Below, one piece after another: positions 1 to 6,856 of a stretch of DNA of 43,399 nucleotides. Both the position numbers and the translations under genes were made by a program. Origin of the DNA: a virus; IMG/VR virus record IMGVR_UViG_3300036985_000788, positions 1 through 43,399 of that record; one strand, given 5' to 3'. Every line of letters begins with the position of its first letter. Position 1 is the stretch's first letter. The notes below the pieces were generated by a model that was not told where the DNA came from, searched no databases, and worked only from the letters and a program-made list of their open reading frames with translations.

Positions 1-194
1 GTAGTAAGTGGAAAAAATATTTTACTTTGCGCCCAGCCCCTCCATTTTGGCATACCTGCTGAGGCCATAGCAAGGCGCAAAAATCGCGGCCATAGCAGTG
101 CATAGGTTAGAATTAAAACGGCTTAAAACGGCTTAAAATGCGCTTATAGTGGCTTGTGAATATGGCGCTTTTATTGTGGCATGGTATGGCGCTT
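1..194. other. Non-coding end segment with short repeats
   Basis: No convincing gene lies between the window start and the HNH stop codon. Together with 43346..43399 it forms about 250 bases between the HNH gene and terS if the molecule is circular. It holds a tandem 10-bp repeat AAAACGGCTT (115-124 and 125-134, then a degenerate third copy), two copies of GGCCATAGCA (63-72, 88-97) and two copies of ATGGCGCTTTTATT (162-175, 186-199, the second running into the end of the HNH gene). Packaging (cos or pac) sites often lie near terS, so this is a candidate location, but no site can be recognised by eye. Confidence 0.5.
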
Positions 195-515
195 TTATTT
201 GAACCAATGCGAGGCGCTATCGAGCGGCAAGCCGCTAAGATCATGGCCGCCCATTATCCCGCGCAATTCTTTAATGCGCTTGTGCTTATCGTGGCAAGGC
301 TTGCATAACGATTGTAAGTTAGCAGCATTAAAGAAAAGCTCTTTATTGCCTCGGTGTGGCTTCACATGATCCACAATAGTGGCCGCTTGTGTTATGCCTT
401 GCGCTTCGCATAGGGCGCAAAGCGGGCTAGATTGTAACTGATAATGGCGGATCTTATGCCATTGGCTAGAATTGTATAGATAATGGTATGCGCTTGCTTT
501 AAACATGCGCGCCAT
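195..515 (-). CDS. HNH homing-type endonuclease
   Basis: A 106-aa HNH nuclease. The core runs from a CALC pair (about residues 33-36) through the DHVKPHRG catalytic segment (about 49-56) to NLQSLCKPCHDKHK, giving the usual two Cys pairs that bind structural zinc plus the metal-binding His/Asn residues. In HK97-like phages a small HNH protein next to terS supports TerL in cutting DNA at packaging. Here it reads leftwards towards the window end, so in a circular genome it would directly precede terS (43345). The start is uncertain: ATG at 515 or 506, neither with a good ribosome-binding site. Confidence 0.88.
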   Translation of the reverse strand: MARMFKASAYHYLYNSSQWHKIRHYQLQSSPLCALCEAQGITQAATIVDHVKPHRGNKELFFNAANLQSLCKPCHDKHKRIKELRGIMGGHDLSGLPLDSASHWFK

Positions 516-527
516 TGTAACAGATAC

Positions 528-551
528 AAAAAAACCAGCCTAAGCTGGTTT
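528..551 (-). terminator. Rho-independent terminator of the left-arm operon
   Basis: Perfect 8-bp inverted repeat AAACCAGC / GCTGGTTT with a 4-base loop. Read on the minus strand it runs into a T tract (the A tract at 528-534 of the plus strand). It lies between the left-arm operon, which ends at 659, and the HNH gene. Confidence 0.85.
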
Positions 552-658
552 AATTGTTTATTCTGGTAGATTAAGAAAAGCGATAAACACTAAGAGAATG
601 AAGCATATTGATTTAAAAAGAATTAAAAATATGAACCTAAGCGCGTATAGAACCATAG

Positions 659-1318
659 CTAGTAACTCGGCAAATCAGGCAAATTATCGCAAAGCCATTT
701 TTTGGCATAAGTGCTTATATTAAAATTATAGATTTTTTCATATATTACATTTTTATCATACTCAAAACAATCGGCTAGAAAATCATCGCTTTCAAATTCT
801 AAGCCGTTTATATTAGCGTAAATATATATAGGTGCATCCCATAAAATGTTATCTATATAGCGCCTTAAGCCGTTATCGATAGGCTTATCAATGCTTACAA
901 TATATACAGCATCGCCTTGTGAATAGCCTCGGCTTATAAAATAATCGTGAGTTATATGCTCGCTTATATCATGCCAAGTGTAATTGGCTATTAATTGCTG
1001 ATAATGCTGCTCGATTGTCACGGCTAATAAGTCACTGATATATTCATGCGCTAGATAATCATTGATTGAAACATTGTTGCCAAAATCATATAAAAGCCAT
1101 AACTCAAAAATATCTTTTTTTGACATAGTGGTAAATTGTGATTTTTTATAGTATGGCGCTGAAGCATCACCAAGTAAAAAGAGGCTATTATCGCGGCCAA
1201 AACTTAGCCGAGTATTTTCGCTTTCAAATTCATCATATAAAATTTGAGCTAAATCTGAATCATAAGAGCAAAAAAACTCTATATTTTCGCCTGAGCTGCT
1301 AATGTCAAAATTATTCAT
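659..1318 (-). CDS. Conserved phage protein, unknown function (left arm)
   Basis: A 219-aa acidic, aromatic-rich soluble protein. The segment HDYFISRGYSQGDAVYIV (about residues 126-143) resembles a motif I recall from uncharacterised proteins of proteobacterial phages and plasmids, usually beside relatives of the next two upstream genes. No catalytic motif, signal peptide or membrane segment is visible. The start has a GGAGG box, and its ATG overlaps the TGA of the upstream gene (ATGA), so translation is probably coupled. It is the last gene before the terminator at 528-551. Confidence 0.7.
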   Translation of the reverse strand: MNNFDISSSGENIEFFCSYDSDLAQILYDEFESENTRLSFGRDNSLFLLGDASAPYYKKSQFTTMSKKDIFELWLLYDFGNNVSINDYLAHEYISDLLAVTIEQHYQQLIANYTWHDISEHITHDYFISRGYSQGDAVYIVSIDKPIDNGLRRYIDNILWDAPIYIYANINGLEFESDDFLADCFEYDKNVIYEKIYNFNISTYAKKWLCDNLPDLPSY

Positions 1319-1527
1319 TCTAATACCTCCACAATTATAAAATCATCAAAATCAGGTGCATCAGGCATATTGCCGCTTAATACTTCTTCTTCACATTCAG
1401 CTATAAAATAATTTAGCTCGGCAAGCGCGGCTTCGTATGTTTCAAAGTAACTCGGCCCGTTATCATCGCTCCAGTTATTAGCATAACCTCCACATAAATT
1501 AAATTCTCGCACTTCGTATCGTTTCAT
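1315..1527 (-). CDS. Small acidic conserved phage protein
   Basis: A 70-aa very acidic protein. The N-terminal half YEVREFNLCGGYANNW...YFETYEAALAEL, followed by an acidic C-terminal half, is a pattern I recall from small phage and plasmid proteins of unknown function. Acidic DNA-mimic behaviour is possible but unsupported. It has a GGAGG-type ribosome-binding site just upstream of the ATG and overlaps the next gene by 4 bases (ATGA). No cofactor or metal motif is seen. Confidence 0.7.
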   Translation of the reverse strand: MKRYEVREFNLCGGYANNWSDDNGPSYFETYEAALAELNYFIAECEEEVLSGNMPDAPDFDDFIIVEVLE

Positions 1528-1540
1528 AATGAAGCCTCCA

Positions 1541-2407
1541 TTAATTAAGATTTAAAGCACTAGCCACTTTTAAAACTTCGGCCATTGGTATGTTATGACA
1601 GCCCACAATTAAGGCCTCGCTGCTAATGCTGCTAACTTGATAATAGCCTAAGCGCATATTATCAGGCCTTAAGGCTTCGCCACTTGTGGCTATTTTTTGC
1701 AATAATGGCCAAGCTCTTACAGCTTCAGCAAGCGGGATTCTAGCGCCTCGGCTAGTCTGAACTTCATCGCCGTAAACTCTTAAGGCCGTAACTTCAAAAT
1801 TGTGATATACATTTTCGCCCGCCCGCCATTTGATAAGCGCCTCGGCTTGCTCGGCTATTTTCTCGGCTTTTCTGATTTTATCGAGCGCCTTCTGTTTTTT
1901 CTCGGCTTCGAGTGCATCGCTTCTTAAAATATCAATGTCACTAATACTTGTTTCATAAGTTAAGCCAAATAAATCAGCATAGGATTTTAAGCTGCTAAAA
2001 ATCGATAGAGCAATGCCATTATATAATTGAGCGTATTTTTTAGAGCGCGAGGCCTTAACTAGCCACTCAGCAGCCTTGGCCTCGTTATGCTTAACTATAA
2101 CCTCGTTAAAATCATTTTGGCCAAAAATTAAAGTGTTAAGGTTATAGCGGCTAATATCTAGGCTTATGCACTCGCGGCCATGTATAGCCGAGCGAGCGAG
2201 CGATTGATGCTTGCTAGTGCTAACACTATAAGAGTGACTATTAAAAATTACATGATTATCGCCATATAATTCAGCAATGGCCGTGTTATATGAATATAAG
2301 CGCTCAAATTGGCATGAAACAGAATTTGCTCTTTTATATACTTCAGGCTCGTTATTATTAGCCCATACGTGAATTAGTTCTGAATTGCTAGAAAATACTT
2401 TTTTCAT
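1541..2407 (-). CDS. Conserved phage protein with SYSVSTSKHQ motif
   Basis: A 288-aa protein. The N-terminal part has NSHSYSVSTSKHQS (about residues 56-69), resembling an uncharacterised phage/plasmid family in which a short text motif like YSV-T-KHQ recurs. The middle (about 165-200) is a charged, Lys/Ala-rich probable coiled coil, and the C-terminal part has SRGARIPLAEA. No enzyme motif is visible. It is the first large gene of the left-arm operon, followed at a 13-base gap by the small acidic gene. Codon and word use (many GCC, GCG, GGCC) differ from the structural genes. Confidence 0.7.
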   Translation of the reverse strand: MKKVFSSNSELIHVWANNNEPEVYKRANSVSCQFERLYSYNTAIAELYGDNHVIFNSHSYSVSTSKHQSLARSAIHGRECISLDISRYNLNTLIFGQNDFNEVIVKHNEAKAAEWLVKASRSKKYAQLYNGIALSIFSSLKSYADLFGLTYETSISDIDILRSDALEAEKKQKALDKIRKAEKIAEQAEALIKWRAGENVYHNFEVTALRVYGDEVQTSRGARIPLAEAVRAWPLLQKIATSGEALRPDNMRLGYYQVSSISSEALIVGCHNIPMAEVLKVASALNLN

Positions 2408-2417
2408 TTTTAACCCC

Positions 2418-2540
2418 TTAAAGTGTTGCGATAAAAATTAAAACAATGATCGTTAGAATAAAACCAAGCGCGGCTAGATAATCGCATGCGCTTAATTTTT
2501 CGCTTTCAGTTTTTACGTTTTTATAATCGTGCATTATCAT
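2418..2540 (-). CDS. Small single-span membrane protein (40 aa)
   Basis: ATG at 2540 to TAA at 2418 encodes 40 residues: a polar N-terminal half and then one hydrophobic span, YLAALGFILTIIVLIFIATL, at the C-terminus. It sits head-to-tail between the 48-aa ORF and the 288-aa gene, under the promoter at 2735-2764. Small membrane proteins are common in phage early modules. The function is unknown and no homolog is claimed. Confidence 0.5.
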   Translation of the reverse strand: MIMHDYKNVKTESEKLSACDYLAALGFILTIIVLIFIATL

Positions 2541-2544
2541 TTTT

Positions 2545-2691
2545 TTACACCTCGTTAGATATTTTATGCAAAGCGCGTATTAAAAAACTGCTCATGTCAC
2601 AATCAATAATTGAGCCGCTTTGATAATCCATAAAAACTAGCGCTTCGATTGTTGTCATACTGTATTTTGATTTTAAAAAATTTAAGCTCAT
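2545..2691 (-). CDS. Small hypothetical protein (48 aa)
   Basis: ATG at 2691, preceded by AAAGGGT, to TAA at 2545 encodes 48 residues beginning MSLNFLKSKYSMTTIEALVF. It is the first gene downstream of the strong minus-strand promoter at 2735-2764 and ends 5 bases before the next start. No recognisable domain. Support is the promoter position, tight packing and the ribosome-binding site. Confidence 0.5.
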   Translation of the reverse strand: MSLNFLKSKYSMTTIEALVFMDYQSGSIIDCDMSSFLIRALHKISNEV

Positions 2692-2734
2692 TTTTTACCC
2701 TTTCAAGTTAAGCGGCTTATTTTGCCGTTGCGTA

Positions 2735-2764
2735 ATTATAATCCCATGTATTTATAAATTGCAA
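2735..2764 (-). promoter_or_regulatory. Sigma70-type promoter for the left-arm operon
   Basis: Read on the minus strand: TTGCAA (2759-2764), 18-base spacer, TATAAT (2735-2740), a perfect -10 box. It lies about 44 bases upstream of the 48-aa ORF start and downstream of the terminator at 2805-2830, so it would restart transcription for the left arm. Confidence 0.75.
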
Positions 2765-2804
2765 CAAGTATTTTTTTAGATATATATATTTATAGGAATA
2801 GGCG

Positions 2805-2830
2805 AAAAAAAAGCGCTTTTTAGGCGCTTT
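2805..2830 (-). terminator. Rho-independent terminator before the left-arm promoter
   Basis: On the minus strand, AAAGCGC (complement of 2824-2830) pairs with GCGCTTT (complement of 2810-2816) and runs into a T tract (A tract 2805-2812). It would stop transcripts from the primase-helicase side before the left-arm promoter. Confidence 0.65.
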
Positions 2831-2840
2831 TATTACATTT

Positions 2841-2939
2841 TGCCTATTTTTTAGGCAATTATTCATTTTGTCTATACATTGTTTAAACAATTGCCTATTT
2901 TTTACGCAAAAATTGAACATCTGCCTATTTTTTCAGCAA
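2841..2939. repeat. Three copies of TGCCTATTTTTTnnGCAA
   Basis: Near-identical 18-mers at 2841-2858 (TGCCTATTTTTTAGGCAA, itself a dyad), 2892-2909 and 2922-2939. They differ only in the two bases before GCAA. Start-to-start spacing is 51 and 30 bases. They lie upstream of the left-arm promoter and outside any convincing gene. They could be iterons or operator sites. Confidence 0.7.
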
Positions 2940-2981
2940 ATCCACCAAACTGGGTTGATTTTTGACCTTTTCTACAAAAAC

Positions 2982-3150
2982 ACAAAGTTTCCCTTTTCAA
3001 AAGTTTCCCTAAAATAAATTCCAAACCAAAATAATTATTTCACCAGTGGTGGATGACGTTGACGATCAAAACGATGTCAGCTATTGCAGCCAAAACTAAA
3101 ATTAAAATTTCTTTCTTATCCATAAAATACAAAGTTTCCCTTTTTCAAAA
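2982..3150. repeat. Spaced direct repeat ACAAAGTTTCCCTTTT
   Basis: ACAAAGTTTCCCTTTT followed by CAAAA occurs at about 2982-3002 and 3129-3150 (one extra T in the second), with a third partial AAAGTTTCCCT at about 3000-3010. Read on the minus strand the repeat precedes short open frames. With the 2841-2939 repeats it marks 2800-3290 as a non-coding control region. Confidence 0.6.
3040..3123 (-). CDS. Possible 27-aa membrane microprotein
   Basis: ATG at 3123 to TGA at 3040 encodes 27 residues: MDKKE, then a hydrophobic run ILILVLAAIADIVLIVNVI, ending HHW. The charged start followed by one membrane span is typical of phage microproteins. The nearest purine-rich stretch (AAAGGGAAA) is about 14 bases upstream, a poor spacing, so expression is doubtful. 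Confidence 0.3.
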   Translation of the reverse strand: MDKKEILILVLAAIADIVLIVNVIHHW

Positions 3151-3180
3151 TCATGTCACCAAAATCTCCTGCATTTATGT

Positions 3181-3225
3181 GTAACCTGTAACCCACTCTT
3201 AAGAGTGGGGTTACGCAGGTTACGC
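3181..3225. repeat. Long hairpin with GTAACC/GGTTAC arms
   Basis: GTAACCTGTAACC, CACTCTT / AAGAGTG (a 14-base perfect palindrome) and GGTTACGCAGGTTACGC form an almost continuous inverted repeat of about 20 bp per arm. A second copy of the arm sequences lies at 3252-3292. It could be a transcription terminator for the primase-helicase gene or part of an origin; there is no clean T tract on either side. Confidence 0.7.
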
Positions 3226-3251
3226 TAATATAAATACTTTTGCCCCTTTTC

Positions 3252-3292
3252 GTAACCTGTAACTTACCGTAACCAGGTTACGCAGGTTACGC
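3252..3292. repeat. Second GTAACC/GGTTAC hairpin overlapping the primase stop
   Basis: GTAACCTGTAAC, a short loop, then GGTTACGCAGGTTACGC: the same arms as 3181-3225 with a different centre. The right arm includes the last codons and stop of the primase-helicase gene. Two copies sharing arms but not loops suggest that the arm sequence GTAACCTG(CG)TAACC is itself a binding unit. Confidence 0.7.
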
Positions 3293-5305
3293 ATTTACAC
3301 CTTCTTTTTTTGCCATTAACATTACCGCAGATAACTCAGGATTGATTACTTCAAACTCTCGAATTTCACCGTTTACAAAGTTAGCTTTAATTAGTTCTGG
3401 AACAACTAAAGTTCCTATAAACCCATTATGCTTTGATGGTGTCATCTGATTTCTTATTGCTTTTTCAGCATAAAGACCTTCATCAACCAAATACTGAATC
3501 AAAGCAGAACGTGAGATAACAGGCATACCCCCTACCCCTACCTCTGCCTCTGCTCGCCACCAAGCACTTTTAAATATTCTTAAGTTCTTATCAACATTGG
3601 ATTCTTTCTTAGCCTTTACAGGAGCCTCAGCAAATTCTATAACGGCAGAACTAACAGGTTCGCCATCTTCATCTAGCCACCCCTCTATCTCAACTTTCTC
3701 TAGTGTGCAATACAAAGGTTCCGCCAACTCAGAATCTTTAGACTTACGTTGGATAATTTCCATAGGAGAATCACCTTTGCCTGGAACAATGCTAATCTCA
3801 ATCTCTAAGGCACCGCGCCATGCACTAGAACCCCTTGCACGATGCTGTGCTTCTTCGGATACGCCAGTGTGATGCACTAGGATAACCGTACAGTTAAACT
3901 CCATCATAAGAGCTGCACAAGCGTCTAGCATGGTCTTAGTGTCCTGTGCGCTGTTCTCATCACCTTTCAAGAACCTATGCAATGTATCAACTACAATGAC
4001 GTTAGGCTTTATTTTCATGCTACGTAATTGCTCACACACTTGTTGATAACCTTGTGGCGTGTTGAGGTCGCAGCCTGACTTAGATACCCACATGGCCAGC
4101 TTCTTAATCTTACGCTTTTGTTTCCATGCTGCGATACGACCTCTAAGACCTGCATGTCCTTCACCAGCTAGGTAAACAACAGTTGCTTGCTTAACCTTAT
4201 TACCTGCCCAATCATCTAATCCACCAGCCATGCTCATGCACCAATCCAAGACCACGAATGTCTTACCGCCACCACTAGGCCCATGAACCATGACCAAGGC
4301 ATTATCTTGCAACCAGTTCTTCACTAGCCATGAGATAGGAGAAGCCTTTTGTGAGAAGTGATCGGCAGCCATCAACCATTCTTCTTGAGGCGGATTAAGT
4401 AGGGCTGATAAGTTACCGCCACCTAATAGATAGTCATTAGCATCACCAATCTCAGGCGGAACAATTACCTTAGCGCCATACTTAGCACTAGCTTGGTCTG
4501 CGTATTTCTGACCCACCCCTGATACATCATTGTCTGCCACAATCACAATCTCTTGCATGGCACCAAACTTTTCACGGATGATACGTGTCACAGGCACCAA
4601 GTTCGATGCGCTGTACGCTACGATAGTATGCTCGTTGGTATTCTCAAAGATAGTGGCAGCAGTAGCAAAACCTTCTGCGATGTAAATAACCTTACCAGGC
4701 TCACCCAGTGACCAATAGCACTCTGACGTTGCGCCACCTGCATGGTATTTCTTATCGCCATCCTCACCTATATATTGTATAGATGAAAGTTTCCCTTCCT
4801 CGTTAAACAATGGCAACATTAAACGGCCATCGCCTGTTACCCTGGCACCGTGACTATATATACCTTTTTTCTTTAAATAAGAATGTTCAGCCTCAGCGTG
4901 CATACCGCCAGACCATATATGTTCAACTGTATTGGCAGCCAATTCGTGCTTACGCTTTTCTTCTTCTTCACGCAGTGCGCGAGCTTCTACCATCCTCCGT
5001 GTATTCGCCATCTCCTCAACCATGGTAAGCGATCTGCCAATGTCTGCTCGAAAAGATACCTCAATGCCTGTCCGCCAATCACCGAACCGACCTGCTGGTA
5101 CGCCATCACTAAATACAATGTACCAACCACTGTCACCTTTCTTACCGCTAGTGCAGAAGCGATGAACCTTACCATCTATTAATATATGTCGAGGTGGCGT
5201 TAATCCATGCTCTATCATTGAATCAATTAATTGCTGATCTGCCGGCTTAATAATCTTTTCTACTGGTGGCGTAAAGCTACCAATAATGTTTGTGATGTTA
5301 CCCAT
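3287..5305 (-). CDS. TOPRIM primase-helicase (RepA-like)
   Basis: A 672-aa replication protein. The N-terminal half carries a TOPRIM fold: IYIAEG (about 207-212, Glu211) and VIVADND (254-260), the acidic metal-binding residues used in primer synthesis. The C-terminal half is a RecA-like RepA/AAA_25 helicase: Walker A GPSGGGKT (342-349), Walker B VIVVDTLHR (437-445) and VHHTG (477-481). No N-terminal zinc finger is obvious. It would prime and unwind DNA at the phage fork; no polymerase gene is present, so it probably works with the host enzyme. It follows the Cro-like gene with an 8-base overlap and shares its promoter. Repeats at 2841-3292 lie just downstream. Confidence 0.9.
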   Translation of the reverse strand: MGNITNIIGSFTPPVEKIIKPADQQLIDSMIEHGLTPPRHILIDGKVHRFCTSGKKGDSGWYIVFSDGVPAGRFGDWRTGIEVSFRADIGRSLTMVEEMANTRRMVEARALREEEEKRKHELAANTVEHIWSGGMHAEAEHSYLKKKGIYSHGARVTGDGRLMLPLFNEEGKLSSIQYIGEDGDKKYHAGGATSECYWSLGEPGKVIYIAEGFATAATIFENTNEHTIVAYSASNLVPVTRIIREKFGAMQEIVIVADNDVSGVGQKYADQASAKYGAKVIVPPEIGDANDYLLGGGNLSALLNPPQEEWLMAADHFSQKASPISWLVKNWLQDNALVMVHGPSGGGKTFVVLDWCMSMAGGLDDWAGNKVKQATVVYLAGEGHAGLRGRIAAWKQKRKIKKLAMWVSKSGCDLNTPQGYQQVCEQLRSMKIKPNVIVVDTLHRFLKGDENSAQDTKTMLDACAALMMEFNCTVILVHHTGVSEEAQHRARGSSAWRGALEIEISIVPGKGDSPMEIIQRKSKDSELAEPLYCTLEKVEIEGWLDEDGEPVSSAVIEFAEAPVKAKKESNVDKNLRIFKSAWWRAEAEVGVGGMPVISRSALIQYLVDEGLYAEKAIRNQMTPSKHNGFIGTLVVPELIKANFVNGEIREFEVINPELSAVMLMAKKEGVNA

Positions 5306-5468
5306 GAGTGGCCTCTAAGTATGATATTAATTTTTGGACAGTTTCATATTGTGGATTAGTTGACTCGTTCATTAAACGATACAAGGCGTTGTAATGTACC
5401 CCAGCAGCCTTAGATACGGCCATTAAATTAGAGTCCTTAAGTCGTTCTCTTACATCACTAAGTGTCAT
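5298..5468 (-). CDS. Cro-like helix-turn-helix regulator
   Basis: A 56-aa HTH protein: LMAVSKAAGVHYNALYRLMNE is a clear helix-turn-helix and the rest is a compact helical bundle, as in Cro/XRE DNA-binding proteins. I place the start at ATG 5468 because AGGAAA lies 5-10 bases upstream; an in-frame ATG at 5516 would overlap the promoter. It is the first gene of the leftward transcript and faces the plus-strand early operon, so it probably binds the shared intergenic region and controls one or both promoters. Confidence 0.8.
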   Translation of the reverse strand: MTLSDVRERLKDSNLMAVSKAAGVHYNALYRLMNESTNPQYETVQKLISYLEATHG

Positions 5469-5592
5469 AAAGTTTCCTTTCTGTGTAAATAAATTTGCGT
5501 TTAGTGTTGACAGCATAAACTAAATTATATTAATATACAACCACTGCCTCAAATTGAATTGTTCAGACCGAGGCTTACATAGGAGAAATAAA
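5469..5592. promoter_or_regulatory. Divergent promoter region
   Basis: Gene starts face away from each other at 5468 (minus) and 5593 (plus). Plus strand: TTGACA at 5507-5512 with a -10-like TTAATA/TAATAT 17-18 bases downstream (5530-5536). Minus strand: TTGTAT, 17 bases, TATGCT, overlapping the plus promoter. The AT-rich dyad ATATTAATAT is at its centre. This is the natural control point for the early genes and a likely target of the Cro-like protein. Confidence 0.65.
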
Positions 5593-6267
5593 ATGGCTAT
5601 TAGCCTTAAATCCACTTCTTCGCTACATACAAATGGCGTGAAGTTATTAGTGTACGGTCAGGCAGGAGCTGGGAAAACATCCCTGATTCCTACTTTACCT
5701 AAACCAATCGTACTATCTGCTGAAGGTGGTTTGTTATCCATCCAAGACGCAGATCTTCCATACGTTGAGATTTCCTCAATGGAAGAACTTAAAGAAGCCT
5801 ACGCATGGCTGACAGAATCTAAAGAAGGTTTGGAGTTTGAATCCGTTGCATTGGATTCTATTAGTGAGATTGCTGAGGTGGTGTTGAACTACGAGCGCAA
5901 ACTAACTAAAGATCCACGCGCTGCTTACGGTGCTATGCAAGAACAGATGTCTGACATTATTCGTGCCTTCCGTGACATTCCTAACCGAAATGTGTACATG
6001 AGTGCCAAATTGGAGAAGTCACAGGATGAAATGGGTAAGATAATGTATGCCCCATCGATGCCAGGCAATAAGACAGGTCAGCAGCTGCCGTATTTCTTTG
6101 ATGAGGTATTGGCATTACGAGTTGAGCGTGACGGAGATGGTAAGGTGCAACGTGCTTTGATGTGTGATTCTGATGGTTCTTGGTCTGCTAAAGACCGTAG
6201 CGGCAAGTTAGACGCATGGGAAGCTCCCGATTTGGGATTAATCATTAAAAAGATTGGAGGTAAGTGA
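5593..6267 (+). CDS. Sak4-like RecA-fold ATPase (AAA_24)
   Basis: A 224-aa single-domain RecA-like ATPase with Walker A GQAGAGKT (22-29) and Walker B SVALDS (about 84-89), the layout of the AAA_24/Sak4 family of phage single-strand annealing or recombinase proteins. It probably loads on ssDNA and promotes strand annealing in recombination-dependent replication. The DUF669 protein two genes downstream is its usual partner. The start at 5593 is chosen for the AGGAGA box; a frame extension to 5554 has none. It is the first gene of the rightward early operon. Confidence 0.85.
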   Translation: MAISLKSTSSLHTNGVKLLVYGQAGAGKTSLIPTLPKPIVLSAEGGLLSIQDADLPYVEISSMEELKEAYAWLTESKEGLEFESVALDSISEIAEVVLNYERKLTKDPRAAYGAMQEQMSDIIRAFRDIPNRNVYMSAKLEKSQDEMGKIMYAPSMPGNKTGQQLPYFFDEVLALRVERDGDGKVQRALMCDSDGSWSAKDRSGKLDAWEAPDLGLIIKKIGGK

Positions 6268-6470
6268 TGGATCAACTTACAGTTGCACAATTAACTTACC
6301 AACTTCTTTTAAGAAAATTATTAGATAAAAAAGAGATTGATAATCTTAGGACTGAAGAAGCATTTGATAATTATGCAAATAAAATTGGATTAAATGCTTA
6401 TTGTATGGTTAAAGTATTAACAAACTGGTCACCTACTTTAGAAGATTTGGAGCATAGTGATGATGAATAA
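6267..6470 (+). CDS. Small hypothetical protein in recombination operon
   Basis: A 67-aa protein, acidic at the C-terminus, with no recognised domain. The ATG at 6267 overlaps the TGA of the Sak4-like gene by one base, and GGAGG lies 6-11 bases upstream; a GTG at 6264 is an alternative start. It overlaps the next gene by about 11 bases, so it is translationally coupled on both sides. Confidence 0.6.
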   Translation: MDQLTVAQLTYQLLLRKLLDKKEIDNLRTEEAFDNYANKIGLNAYCMVKVLTNWSPTLEDLEHSDDE

Positions 6471-6852
6471 TTTATCTGACCTTTCAAAAGTATGGCTTGA
6501 GTTAAAAGAAGCCGAGCGTGTAGCCACTGAGCGCAGACGTGAAGTAGAGGATAAGCTAATGAGTTTGATTGGCATACCTGTATCTATGGAAGGCACTGAG
6601 AACGTCAAGCTAGATGATGGTTACGCAATTAAGATTGTAGGTCGTATGAACCGTAAGGTTGACACCGAGCAACTGCAAGACATAGCAGCTGCTAATGGGT
6701 TGACTGAACATCTACATGACCTATTCCGTTGGAAAGCTGAGATTAACTCAGCAGTATGGAAAGCAGCAAACGAAGCAATTACTAAACCATTGATGGCAGC
6801 CATTACAACTACACCAGGCAGACCATCATTCACTATTACAATTAAGGAATAA
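6460..6852 (+). CDS. Conserved phage protein between Sak4 and DUF669 genes
   Basis: About 130 aa. The N-terminal half has a charged helix (VWLELKEAERVATERRREVEDKL, about residues 9-31 in this frame, shown only in part), and the rest looks alpha/beta with YAIKIVGRMNRKVD. Proteins of this size and position recur beside Sak4 and DUF669 genes in phages, but I do not know a function. GGAG stands 8 bases before the ATG at 6460; GTG 6457 and ATG 6463 are also possible. It ends 4 bases before the DUF669 gene. Confidence 0.6.
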   Translation: MMNNLSDLSKVWLELKEAERVATERRREVEDKLMSLIGIPVSMEGTENVKLDDGYAIKIVGRMNRKVDTEQLQDIAAANGLTEHLHDLFRWKAEINSAVWKAANEAITKPLMAAITTTPGRPSFTITIKE

Positions 6853-6856
6853 TAAC

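Noticed and set aside
2717-2920. A 67-aa minus-strand open frame with repeated KNRQ
   Set aside because: The KNRQ repeats come from the 18-base DNA repeat; the frame crosses a terminator and the left-arm promoter and has no ribosome-binding site.
4810-5182. Three plus-strand frames opposite the primase-helicase gene
   Set aside because: They mutually overlap, lack start signals and lie antisense to conserved TOPRIM coding sequence.
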